Assembly (NCBI GenBank): GCA_963826145.1
Contig: CAWGVW010000001.1
Span: 806,001 to 870,000 of the forward strand
Direction of reading: 5' to 3'
Length of the DNA: 64,000 nt
Source: JBGPLJ01 sp963826145
GTDB lineage: Bacteria > Pseudomonadota > Gammaproteobacteria > Steroidobacterales > Steroidobacteraceae
Positions 18,532 to 27,143 of this stretch are shown one piece after another. Numbering within the stretch: position 1 is the first letter of the stretch; each line of letters opens with the position of its first letter. The notes under the pieces were generated by a model. That model saw only the letters and a program-made list of their open reading frames with translations. It did not search any database and had not been told where the DNA came from. A program made the translations under genes and the position numbers.

Positions 18532-19575
18532 ATGAACGTGGCTTTCAAGACCGACGAAACCTTTCGCGACGACTTCCGCTACGCCAACTCGACGCACGCG
18601 ATCCGGCGCTTTCCGTTTCCGTTCGCGGAAGACGAGTACATGTACTCTGTCAACATTGAGCCGCATCTGCCGGGGCCGAAGGGCTCCGTCACCGAGTTCG
18701 CGATCGACGTCGACGAGCACTACGTTGCCGAGTGCCGTGAGCGTGCGATCGTGCTCGCGGCCGAGCCGCTGCGCTATCAGGCGCTGCCGCACATGATGAG
18801 TTCGCAATGGGATTGTCTCGAACTCATCATGGAGTCGCTTGCACGTGATTATCCGGAACACTTCGGCCTCAAGAGGGACGGAACGCGCTGGCAATGGACG
18901 AACCGGCCGCTCGGTCTCGAGCAGGCGTTCACCTTCGGCGATCCTTCGACCCTGCCACAGGAGCCGCTCGACTACATCGGGCGTCAGACGCAAGGGGACT
19001 GGGTGGTGATGGATCAGCGTGAGGGCGATCTGTGGTGCGAGGCGGGCATCGTCACGACGCAGGCCGACTGGTCGCTCGACTTCGACCTCGGCATGACCTT
19101 CAAGGAGTGGCACGGACCCGTGCCGGTGGCGCATGAACTCGGGGTCTTCGACCGCGCGCTCAAGTACCTGCTGAATCTGCAGGCTCAATGAGCCGGTGCG
19201 ACGGCTCGAACTGGACCATGACCATCCATCCGCGGCTCGACACCTCTCCGGAGAACTACTACAAGTGGGGTCCGGATCGCGCCGAGTGTCACGCTCGAGA
19301 ACGCAGGCGATGCTCATCTGCGCGTTGAACTGCAGGGGCTGTGGCGTCTGCCACGGAGCAACGGCATCGTGTTCAGCGTGCGTGCCTACCTCATCAGCAT
19401 GCAGGAACTCGTCACGATCCCGAAGTGGGCGCGGCGCATGCACCGCGTCCTGAAGTCCCTCCATCCGGCACTCGCGGACTACAAGGGGCTCACGCGCTAC
19501 CGGGAAACCGTAGCCGCCTGGCTCGCTCCGTATGACGACGGCGCTCCGACGAGCCCGGGCGGGGCGCCCGAGTAG
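18532..19575 (+). CDS. dmmC: Heme-dependent oxidative N-demethylase (DUF3445), DmmC-like, with three single-base insertions
   Basis: Catalytic heme subunit of dimethylamine monooxygenase, about 346 residues after correction. The first 219 residues are open (for example HAIRRFPFPFAEDE, MMSSQWDCLELIMESLARDYP, WVVMDQREGDLWCEAGIV). The frame is then displaced three times within about 100 bases, each by one extra base: CAATGAG near 19189, CTCGAAC near 19208 and GCCGAGTG near 19283. Corrected, it reads PVRRLNWTM, HPRLDTSPENYYKWGPDRAS, VTLENAGDAHLRVELQGLWR and a normal C-terminus ending PGGAPE. AAGGAG precedes ATG 18532. Unless these are sequencing errors, the protein is not made intact. Confidence 0.83.
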
Positions 19576-19600
19576 TTCCCCATATAAAGGAGAGGCGTTC

Positions 19601-20735
19601 ATGGCACTCAGCTGGCGAACTTCGGTCCTGGCGGATCGTCATCGAGCACTCGGTTCGAAGCTCGAGGACTGGAACGGCATGGGCACCACGTGGACCTACG
19701 GCCACGACATGGCGCTCGATCACGTGGCGATTCGTACCAAGGCGGGCCTCATGGACGTGTCCGGGCTCGAAGAAGCTGCACGTCGTCGGCCCGCATGCCT
19801 CGGCCGTCATTCATCAGGCGACGACGCGCGATGTGAGCAAGGTCTATCCGGGCAAGTGCGTGTACGCCTGCATGCTGAACGAGGCGGGCCACTTCATCGA
19901 GGACTGCATTCTCTACAGGACGGGTCCCAATTCCTGGATGGTCGTGCACGGCAGTGGCGCCGGCCATGAGACGCTCGCGCAGGGTGTTCTCGGTCGCAAT
20001 GCCGCGATGATCGTGGATGACGACCTGCATGACCTGTCGCTGCAGGGCCCGCTCGCGGTCGAATACCTCGCGCGGCATATTCCGGACATTCGCGGCCTCA
20101 GGTACTTTCATCACCGGCCGGCGACGCTGTTCGGGCGGCCCATCACCCTGTCACGCACCGGTTACACGGGCGAGCGCGGCTATGAAATCTTCTGCAAGGG
20201 CGAGGATGCGGGCCTCATCTGGGACACGATTCTTGAGGAGGGGGAAAGTCTCGGCATCATTCCGACCTGCTTCTCGACGCTCGACATGCTGCGCGTCGAA
20301 AGCTATCTGCTCTTTTATCCGTACGACATGTCGCAAATGTATCCCTTCGAGAACGAGCCGCCGGGCGACACCCTGTGGGAGCTCGGGCTCGATTTCACGG
20401 TAAGTCCGGGCAAGACGGATTTCCGTGGCGCTGAAGAACATTACAAGCTGAAGGGCCGGGAACGCTTCAAGATCTTCGGGCTGCTGGTCGAGGGTCAGGT
20501 CGCGACGGATATTGGCGACGCGGTCTATTCGGGCGGCAGGAAAGTCGGCGTAATTACCTGCGGCATGTATTCATCGCTCTCGAAGAAATCGATGGCGATC
20601 GCACGTCTCGATGTTCCGGTAGCCGTGCACGGCACCAGACTCGAGGTGCGCGGCAAGAAGGTCAAGGGTCCGGCGACGGCCCACACGCTGCCCTTTGACG
20701 ATGTCGAGAAGAAAAGGCGGACCGCCGTCGGCTGA
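19601..20735 (+). CDS. dmmD: GcvT-like folate-binding aminomethyltransferase family protein, DmmD-like, one frameshift
   Basis: About 377 residues after correction, GcvT/aminomethyltransferase fold. Segments such as AGLMDVSGL, KCVYACMLNEAGHFIEDCI, LSLQGPLAVEYL and LSRTGYTGERGYEIFCKG are family-typical. It should bind tetrahydrofolate and may capture the formaldehyde released by DmmABC. A dmmD gene accompanies dmmABC in marine bacteria and, as I recall, is of this type, which supports the name. At about 19769 (GGGCTCGAAGAAG) one extra G shifts the frame; removal gives LKKLHVVGPHAS. AAAGGAGAGG precedes ATG 19601. Confidence 0.8.
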
Positions 20736-20743
20736 CTGAAGGC

Positions 20744-20772
20744 GGGGTCAGACCCCAGCGGTGTCTGACCCC
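20744..20772. repeat. GGGGTCAGACCCC hairpin repeat, copy 2
   Basis: Arms GGGGTCAGAC (20744-20753) and GTCTGACCCC (20763-20772) around a 9-base loop, the same geometry as the copy at 14866-14894. It lies between the convergent stops of dmmD (20735) and the minus-strand methyltransferase (20780). A bidirectional terminator or REP-type role is likely but not proven. Confidence 0.8.
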
Positions 20773-20779
20773 GATCGCG

Positions 20780-21568
20780 TCATTTCGGCTTGCGGAACTT
20801 GAGGACGAAGCGGTCCGTCTTGTCGTGCAGTGACTTGTCGAAGACCGCAAGCGTGTGATCGTCGGCCTTGTTGCGCACGACGTCGCTCGAGCCGACGTAC
20901 TGGAAGCCCGCGGCCAGCACTTCGTTCTTCACCGCCTCGGCGTCGATTCGGTGCAGGGTCGAGGTGTCGCGAAATCCCGAGCCAGGCTCCGCGGCGTGAT
21001 CGATCACGATGTAGATCCCGCCGGGCTTCAGCGACTTGAAGATCGCCTTGTTGAAGTCGTCGACGTCGAGGTTCGGGACGTTGTGCACATCGTGATAGTT
21101 CTGCGACGTCCAGACGAGATCGACCTTGTCGGGCAGCGCGAGCTCCGCCACCCGCTGCACGCTCACGGAGACGTTGGCGTAGTGCGCATCCGCGGCCAGT
21201 TCCTTCACCGCCGCGGCTGGTTCCGGCCGATCGGCTGGTGCGTCGGGGCGCTTCGGTGGTGCGACCGCGTAAACATGACCCGTGGGTCCGACGACAGCGC
21301 TGAAGATGCGGGTGAAATAGCCGCCCCCTGGAATCAGATCGACGACCGTCTGGCCGGGCTTCAATCCCGCGAAGGCGACGCATTCCTCCGGTTTGCGATC
21401 GGCGTCGCGCGCGCGATCCGCCTCGGGCCGCGCCGCATCGGCGACGGCCGTGACAATCGCTTTCGAGATCGCCATGGGTTTGGCCGTGCCTGCCGACGCG
21501 GTTGCTCCCAATGTGGCGAGCACGGCGGTAAGGCAGGCAAGCAGTGCGGTTCGATTGGCTGGATTCAT
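20780..21568 (-). CDS. Exported class I SAM-dependent methyltransferase-like protein
   Basis: Protein of 262 residues with a Sec-type signal peptide (about 1-28, cut near ASAGTA) and a Rossmann methyltransferase core: motif I VVDLIPGGGYFTRIFS near residue 79, then VDLVWTSQNYHD and LKPGGIYIVIDHAAEPG. Close relatives are annotated as methyltransferases, yet export is hard to square with use of SAM, so the true activity is uncertain. It converges on dmmD across the hairpin repeat. HutD lies 28 bases upstream on the same strand. Confidence 0.8.
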   Translation of the reverse strand: MNPANRTALLACLTAVLATLGATASAGTAKPMAISKAIVTAVADAARPEADRARDADRKPEECVAFAGLKPGQTVVDLIPGGGYFTRIFSAVVGPTGHVYAVAPPKRPDAPADRPEPAAAVKELAADAHYANVSVSVQRVAELALPDKVDLVWTSQNYHDVHNVPNLDVDDFNKAIFKSLKPGGIYIVIDHAAEPGSGFRDTSTLHRIDAEAVKNEVLAAGFQYVGSSDVVRNKADDHTLAVFDKSLHDKTDRFVLKFRKPK

Positions 21569-21596
21569 TGATTAAGCTCCTATAGTCGATCGGCGA

Positions 21597-22169
21597 TCAG
21601 TCGATTTCGATGTGCAGGACGGTCGCTGGGCGGGTGGTTGTCAGTCTTGCTGTGCCGGCTTCCCGCGAGAGCAGAACCGTGTCCAAGGGGTCGAGCGTTG
21701 CTTCCTCTCCCAGACACTCGATCGTTATGTTCCCCTCGAGGACGACCATGCCTGTGAGTGCGGCGACCAATTTCGGTTCCCACGGCTCGACAATCCGATG
21801 GCGCCGCACGACATGCCGATGGGCGTCTCGCCGGGTCATGACGTTGAGATCGGTGACGGCGCCGTCGATGAGTCTCGCGCTGGCGTCGACATCGCCCGCA
21901 AAGGTATAGGGGTCGGATTCGGCACCGAGCGTCACCGGCGCACGGCCCGCTACCCCAAGCTCGATTCCGTGGCCGCGGACGATGCTGAGCGTGCGGTCGA
22001 TGCCTGCAAAACGGGAAAACGGGCCATCCGTGTCGACCCGCGCCAGGCTGATGCGCCAGTCGAAATCGCCGAGGGCCGCGCCGGGCGGGGAAACCGCGAC
22101 CTCCATTGTTACGCCGCCGCCGTTCTTCCAGGGCATCTGGCGATACTCGCGGGCACGGATGACGCGCAT
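21597..22169 (-). CDS. hutD: HutD family protein
   Basis: Cupin-fold protein of 190 residues with the family opening MPWKNGGGVTMEVAVSPPG, the DFDWRISLARVDTDGPFSRF block and LLSREAG. HutD proteins often travel with histidine utilisation genes and are proposed to govern pathway flux; the biochemical role is unclear. No hut enzyme is in this window. The ATG lies inside a 35-base nested inverted repeat and seven bases from a -10-like TAGACT on the minus strand, so the transcript may be leaderless. Confidence 0.87.
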   Translation of the reverse strand: MRVIRAREYRQMPWKNGGGVTMEVAVSPPGAALGDFDWRISLARVDTDGPFSRFAGIDRTLSIVRGHGIELGVAGRAPVTLGAESDPYTFAGDVDASARLIDGAVTDLNVMTRRDAHRHVVRRHRIVEPWEPKLVAALTGMVVLEGNITIECLGEEATLDPLDTVLLSREAGTARLTTTRPATVLHIEID

Positions 22170-22202
22170 GCGCGCAGTCTACCCCGGTAGAATGGCGCGC
22201 AT
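22168..22202. promoter_or_regulatory. Nested inverted repeat / divergent promoter
   Basis: Between hutD (minus) and the MDR gene (plus), outer arms ATGCGCGC and GCGCGCAT (22168-22175 and 22195-22202) enclose inner arms TCTACC and GGTAGA (22178-22183, 22186-22191). The inner repeat yields -10-like hexamers on both strands: TAGAAT at 22188-22193 (plus) and TAGACT at 22176-22181 (minus). No good -35 is seen. Confidence 0.45.
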
Positions 22203-22225
22203 TGAACCGCGGAGATTCTGGGGTC

Positions 22226-23329
22226 ATGCGTCGAAGCCTGTTCGTCCTGGCCTTGCTCATCGCCTGCGCCGGATCCGTCCACGCCGCTATTGCGCCGCCG
22301 CCGGCATCGACGCGCAAGGTGGTGCTCGAGAAATCGGACGCCGGTTATCGCTGGCGCCTCGTTGAAGCGCCGGTGCCGGCGCTCGGTGAACACCAGGTGC
22401 TCGTCCAGATGCGCGCCGTCGCTCTCAATCGCGGCGATCTTGAAATTCTCGAGCCGGATCCGAGTCACGATCGTAGCGGTCTGGTCGCGGCGTCGGATGC
22501 GGCGGGCGACGTGGTCGCCATCGGCCGAAACGTTCGCAGCGCGCGCATCGGGCAGCGCGTTACGAGTACCTACTTCCAGGACTGGGCCGACGGTCCGCCA
22601 TCGCGCGAGAAGCTTTCAAAGGCGCACGGCGCTTCGGTCGACGGAGTCTTTGGCGACCTCATCGTACTCGAAGAGAACGCCGTCGTGCCCGCACCGCGGA
22701 GCTTGAGCTACGAGGAGGCGTCGACGCTTCCCACCGCGGGCCTCACCGCCTGGATGGCGTCGGTCGGGCAGGGCAATCTGCGCAAGGGCGACGTGGTCCT
22801 TGTTCAAGGCACGGGTGGCGTTTCGACCTTCGCCACGCAATTCGCCGCAGCCATCGGCGCGCGCGTGATCGTCACGAGCAGCTCCGACGACAAGATGCTG
22901 CGCGCGAAATCCTTCGGCGCGTCGGACGGCATCAACTATCGAACGACGCCTGCCTGGAGCGATCGCGTCCTGGAGATCACGGCAGGGCACGGCGCGGACC
23001 TCGTCGTCGACGTCGGCGGCAAGGCAACACTCGAGCAGTCGGTCCGCAGTCTCGCGTACTGGGGAACGCTCTCGATCGTGGGCGGACTCTCGGGCTACGA
23101 CGGCACCGTGCCCGCGGCCGATCTCCTCCTCAGGACCGCTCGTGCCCAGGGCGTCTTCGTCGGCTCGCGTGCCGATTTTCTGCGCATGAACGCGTTCATC
23201 GAGGCGCACAAGCTCCATCCGGTGATCGATCGGGTATTTGCCTTCGCCGATCGCGACGCGGCGCTCAAGACGCTGGCGGCCGGCAACTTCGTCGGCAAGA
23301 TCGTCATTCGAATCGACGCAACCCCGTGA
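22226..23329 (+). CDS. Medium-chain dehydrogenase/reductase (quinone reductase-like) with signal peptide
   Basis: MDR-superfamily oxidoreductase of 367 residues. A GroES-like N-terminal domain (VLVQMRAVALNRGDLEIL) is followed by a Rossmann domain with VQGTGGVSTFATQFAAAIGA. It lacks the Cys/His zinc ligands of true alcohol dehydrogenases, so it is closer to quinone oxidoreductases. The first 22 residues (MRRSLFVLALLIACAGSVHA) look like a Sec signal peptide, odd for an NAD(P)H enzyme. I chose ATG 22226; an upstream TTG is less likely. It overlaps the next gene by GTGA. Confidence 0.85.
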   Translation: MRRSLFVLALLIACAGSVHAAIAPPPASTRKVVLEKSDAGYRWRLVEAPVPALGEHQVLVQMRAVALNRGDLEILEPDPSHDRSGLVAASDAAGDVVAIGRNVRSARIGQRVTSTYFQDWADGPPSREKLSKAHGASVDGVFGDLIVLEENAVVPAPRSLSYEEASTLPTAGLTAWMASVGQGNLRKGDVVLVQGTGGVSTFATQFAAAIGARVIVTSSSDDKMLRAKSFGASDGINYRTTPAWSDRVLEITAGHGADLVVDVGGKATLEQSVRSLAYWGTLSIVGGLSGYDGTVPAADLLLRTARAQGVFVGSRADFLRMNAFIEAHKLHPVIDRVFAFADRDAALKTLAAGNFVGKIVIRIDATP

Positions 23330-24289
23330 TTCTTCTCAGCCAGGACGAAATCTTCGAACTGCTCGCGCCACGAGACGCGGTTGCCGCGATTGAATCGGCG
23401 TTGCGGGCGCAGGATTCGGGACGCTGCAGCGTTCCGCAGCGCCATCACATCGAGCGTGCCGGCAACACCTTCCTCGCGATGCCGGCGGTGAGCGACACCG
23501 CCGCAGGCGTCAAGTTCGTTGCCGTCGTTCCCGGCAATGCCGCGCGCAAATTGCCGGTCACGATCGGCGTCATGCTGTTGACGAGCGCCGACACCGGCGT
23601 CCCGCTCGCGCTGATGAATGCGGGTGCGCTCACGGCCATTCGCACCGGGGCCGTTGGTGCGCTTGGCCTGAAGTACATGACGCCAGCCGATACTGCTTCC
23701 GTCGGCATCATCGGTTGCGGCGTGCAGGGTACCTGGCAGGCGATTTCCGCCTGCGCCGTGCGGCCCATTCGAAAGGTGTTCGCGCTCCGTCGTACGCCGG
23801 CGAAGTTCGAGCATTTCGCATCGACCGTTCGCCGTCACGTGCCGTCGGTGGAAGTGGTCGCCTCCAGTGATGTGCGCGAGCTGCTGGCGAACACCGGTGT
23901 CGTCATCGCAGCGACAACAGCGGACGAGCCTGTCCTGCCCGACGAACCGGCGCTCCTCGATGGCAAGCATTTCATCAGTGTCGGCTCGTATCGAAGGGCG
24001 ATGCAGGAGTTGCCCGGACTCCGTGTATCGCCTCGCGGGGTCGCTCGCAATCGACTCCGAGGGCGCGCGATCGGAGGTTGGCGATATCCTGAATGCCATC
24101 GCGAAGGGAATCCTGAAGGACGCCGATATCTATCCCATCGCTGACCTCGTGCTCGGCCGCCGGGTGGTCGATGTCCATCGGACGACCGCATACAAGACTG
24201 CGGGCAGCGCCCTTTTTGACCTCGCAGTCGCGGAGGCGCTGTACGCAGAGGCAGGACGACGCAAAGTCGGTGTTGAGGTTTCGCTGTAG
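23326..24289 (+). CDS. Ornithine cyclodeaminase/mu-crystallin family protein, one frameshift
   Basis: NAD(P)-dependent enzyme family (ornithine cyclodeaminase, alanine dehydrogenase or ketimine reductase types), about 320 residues after correction. Visible are LALMNAGALTAIRTGA (catalytic-region signature) and the Rossmann motif SVGIIGCGVQGTW. GTG 23326 overlaps the preceding stop. Near 24017 (TTGCCCGGACTCC) one extra base shifts the frame; corrected, MQELP continues as DSVYRLAGSLAIDSEG and ends KVGVEVSL. The substrate cannot be told from sequence. Confidence 0.82.
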
Positions 24290-24307
24290 AGGCTCGAGGA
24301 GCACTGC

Positions 24308-24943
24308 ATGTACGTCCCGTCCTATTTCGCCGAAGGCCGCACCGAGGTGCTGCACGAACTGATTCGCGCGCATCCGCTTGCCGCGCTCGTGCATTCCAGT
24401 CCGGCAGGGCTTGACGCGAACCACATTCCGCTGCTGATCGATGCCAGCGCTGCCGGCCCCGGCACGCTGCGCGGCCACGTGGCGCGCGCCAACCCGGTTC
24501 ATCGCGAGCTCGCCGATGGCGCGGCGGTGCTCGCAATCTTCCAGGGGCCAAGTCACTACATTTCACCCAACTGGTACCCTTCCAAGCACGCGCACGGCAA
24601 GGATGTGCCCACCTGGAACTACATGGTCGTGCATGCACACGGCCGGATCCGTTGGCGCAATGAAGCGGACTGGCTCCTGAAACTTTTGACGGATCTCACC
24701 GACGGGCAGGAAGCCGGTCGCGCGCAGCGCTGGCACGTCTCCGACGCGCCCGCGGACTACATCGCGCAGATGATGAAAGCGATCGTCGGATTCGAGATCG
24801 GTGTCGAGCGGCTCATTGGCAAGTGGAAGTTGAGCCAGAACCGGAACGAAGCGGATCGGGCGGGCGCGATTGTGGGGCTCGGTGCCGAGACCGATGAAGC
24901 GGCACGGGTGATTGCGGAACGGATGACGGCGGTGGGTCGATGA
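24308..24943 (+). CDS. PaiB-family FMN-binding protein (negative regulator type)
   Basis: Protein of 211 residues matching the PaiB/FMN-binding split-barrel family: MYVPSYFAEG at the start, ANHIPLLID, GPSHYISPNWYPSK, VPTWNYMVVHAHG and WKLSQNRNEADRAG. In Bacillus PaiB affects sporulation and protease genes; in proteobacteria the role is usually unknown, and an enzymatic flavin/heme role is possible. CGAGGAG precedes the ATG. It overlaps the amidase gene by ATGA. Confidence 0.88.
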   Translation: MYVPSYFAEGRTEVLHELIRAHPLAALVHSSPAGLDANHIPLLIDASAAGPGTLRGHVARANPVHRELADGAAVLAIFQGPSHYISPNWYPSKHAHGKDVPTWNYMVVHAHGRIRWRNEADWLLKLLTDLTDGQEAGRAQRWHVSDAPADYIAQMMKAIVGFEIGVERLIGKWKLSQNRNEADRAGAIVGLGAETDEAARVIAERMTAVGR

Positions 24944-26298
24944 AAGCGGGTAACACGATAGCCGAGGCTGCCACACTCCTCGCAAGCGGTGGGGCTACAT
25001 CCTCGGACCTGGTGTCGCAGGCCATCGCTCGTGCATCGGACCCCAAAGGGGAGGGTCAACGTGTGTTTACGCAGCTCTACGCGGAGCGTGCGCGCAAGGA
25101 AGCGAAGGCCTGGGATGCAACGCCGAAAGCGCAGTGGCCGGGCGTGCTCGCGGGCCTTCCGATCAGCGTCAAGGACCTTTTCGATGTTGCCGGCGAAGTA
25201 ACCACTGCGGGTTCGCGAGCACTTGCGAGCCGTCCGCCCGCCACCACGGACGCGGAAATCGTGGCGCGCTTGCGCCGTGCGGGCGCCGTCATCGTCGGCA
25301 AGACCAACATGACGGAATTTGCGTTTTCGGGGCTCGGTATCAACCCGCACTTTGGTACGCCGCGCAATCCGTTCGAGCGTGCGCGCGGCAGGATCCCCGG
25401 CGGTTCGTCATCGGGCGCGGCGATCGCCGTCACCGATGGCATGTCGATCGCCTCGATCGGCACCGACACCGGCGGGTCTGTGCGAATTCCCGCGGCGCTC
25501 ACGGGACTTGTCGGCTTCAAACCGACGGCGAAGCGCATCCCCCGCGATGGCAGCGTGCCGCTTTCGCGGACGCTCGATTCGGTCGGTCCGCTGGCGCGCA
25601 CCGTCGAGTGCTGCGCGGTGCTCGATGCGATCATGGCGGGAATTCCGGCCGACGTACCGGAACCGATCGATCTGCGCGGCTTGCGGTTCGCCGTCGCGCG
25701 TACGCTTGTCTGGGACGATGCGGAGCCGCAGGTCGCCTCGAGCGTCGAGCAGGCGCTGACGCGGCTCTCCGAAGCCGGCGTCGTCCTCGTCGACCGGGTG
25801 CTGCCCGCGCTCGCCGAAATTCCGAAGATCAATGCGAGGGGGGGATTCTCGGGCCCCGAATCCTACGCCTGGCACCGATCCCTCATCGCGCAGCACCGCG
25901 CCAGCTACGATCCGCGCGTCCTCGCGCGCATCGAGGCCGGCGGCACGACATCGGCCGCCGACTATCTCGATCTCATCGATGCCCGGGCTCGTATCGAGCG
26001 CGCGTTCGAGGATTCGCTCGGCGATGTCGACGCATGGATCAGCCCGACCGTGGCCCTCACGGCCATGCCGATCGATTCCCTGGCAACGGATGAAGCCTAC
26101 GGCGCCGCGAACCGGCTGATGCTGCGCAATCCGATGCTCGTCAACTTCCTCGATGGCTGCGCGATTTCGCTGCCGTGTCACGCGGACGGCTCGGCGCCGG
26201 TCGGATTGTCACTCGCCGGCCGTCACGGCGACGACCGACGAGTGCTCGCCATCGCACGCAGCATGGTCGGGGTTGTCGCGGGTCGCCGTCCGCACTAG
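24940..26298 (+). CDS. Amidase (amidase signature family)
   Basis: Amide hydrolase of 452 residues with the Ser-cisSer-Lys triad: Lys in PISVKDLF (about residue 78), cis-Ser in IPGGSSSGAAIAV and the nucleophilic Ser in DTGGSVRIPAALTGL. GatA-like proteins share the fold, but gatB/gatC are absent here, so a catabolic amidase is more likely. It is translationally coupled to the PaiB-like gene and its stop overlaps the end of the convergent SDR gene by four bases. Confidence 0.9.
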   Translation: MKAGNTIAEAATLLASGGATSSDLVSQAIARASDPKGEGQRVFTQLYAERARKEAKAWDATPKAQWPGVLAGLPISVKDLFDVAGEVTTAGSRALASRPPATTDAEIVARLRRAGAVIVGKTNMTEFAFSGLGINPHFGTPRNPFERARGRIPGGSSSGAAIAVTDGMSIASIGTDTGGSVRIPAALTGLVGFKPTAKRIPRDGSVPLSRTLDSVGPLARTVECCAVLDAIMAGIPADVPEPIDLRGLRFAVARTLVWDDAEPQVASSVEQALTRLSEAGVVLVDRVLPALAEIPKINARGGFSGPESYAWHRSLIAQHRASYDPRVLARIEAGGTTSAADYLDLIDARARIERAFEDSLGDVDAWISPTVALTAMPIDSLATDEAYGAANRLMLRNPMLVNFLDGCAISLPCHADGSAPVGLSLAGRHGDDRRVLAIARSMVGVVAGRRPH

Positions 26299-27038
26299 CC
26301 GCGGCCGACGTAGGGCATCGTCGTCGCCATCACCGTCATCGTGAGTACATTCGCATCGAGCGGTAGCTGTGCCATGTAGACGACCGCATCAGCGACGTGC
26401 TTGACGTCGAACGTAGGCTCGGGTCTGACCGAGTCGTCTGCCTGCAGCACGCCCTTCGCCATCTGGTTCGCCATGTCGGTAGCCGTATTGCCGATGTCGA
26501 TCTGGCCACAGGCGATATTGTGCCGGCGTCCTTCGAGTGCTGCCTGCTTCGTGATACCGGTGACCGCGTGCTTCGAGGCGGTATAGGCCGCGATGTTCGG
26601 CCGGGGCGTCGTCGCCGAAATCGAGCCGTTATTGATGATCCGCCCACCCCGCGGATTCTGGGATTTCATCAGCCGGAACGCGGCGCGCGTGCAGAGGAAC
26701 ACGCCCGTGACATTGGTTTCGAGCACGGCGCGCCATTCCCCGAGTCGGACGTCCTCGAAGGGCCGCGCTGGCGCGCCGGTACCGGCGTTATTGAAGAGCA
26801 CGTCGAGGCGGCCAAATCGGCTCTCGACCGTGGCGAAGAGCTGATCGACGGAAGCTTCGTCGGTGACGTCCGCCGTGATTGCCATCGATTCCTCGCCAAG
26901 TTCGCGGGCAATCCCTTCCAGACGATCGCGCCGCCGGCCGGCCAGGACCACGGTGAACCCGGCGCGGCCGAGTGCGAGGGCACATGCCTGTCCAATCCCG
27001 GAGCCGGCGCCCGTTACCAGGGCAATACGTTGACTCAT
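26295..27038 (-). CDS. Short-chain dehydrogenase/reductase
   Basis: SDR of 247 residues with TGAGSGIGQACALALG (cofactor site), LFNNAGTGA, and the catalytic pair Tyr-x3-Lys in YTASKHAVTG. RRRDRLEG after the second strand fits NADP(H) preference. It diverges from the cyclase/MetE-like/P450 run, with a short inverted repeat in between. Substrate is unknown. Confidence 0.9.
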   Translation of the reverse strand: MSQRIALVTGAGSGIGQACALALGRAGFTVVLAGRRRDRLEGIARELGEESMAITADVTDEASVDQLFATVESRFGRLDVLFNNAGTGAPARPFEDVRLGEWRAVLETNVTGVFLCTRAAFRLMKSQNPRGGRIINNGSISATTPRPNIAAYTASKHAVTGITKQAALEGRRHNIACGQIDIGNTATDMANQMAKGVLQADDSVRPEPTFDVKHVADAVVYMAQLPLDANVLTMTVMATTMPYVGRG

Positions 27039-27070
27039 CGGAACTCCCCCGTTCTATGGGGCCATTGTGG

Positions 27071-27087
27071 CATCGGTACGGCCGATG
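27071..27087. promoter_or_regulatory. Inverted repeat in divergent promoter region
   Basis: CATCGG and CCGATG (27071-27076, 27082-27087) form a perfect 6-5-6 inverted repeat, and a further CATCGG half-site follows at 27092-27097. The region lies between the divergent SDR and cyclase genes. Function as an operator is a guess from position. Confidence 0.3.
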
Positions 27088-27143
27088 GTCAGCATCGGTG
27101 AAAGCCATTTCCCCAGATCCGGCCCTGCGGGCTAGGCTGTCGT

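Noticed and set aside
9800..19800. Programmed +1 frameshifting as an explanation for the many shifts
   Set aside because: The sites share no consistent slippery codon or stop context, and they occur in unrelated genes; sequencing error or decay is simpler.
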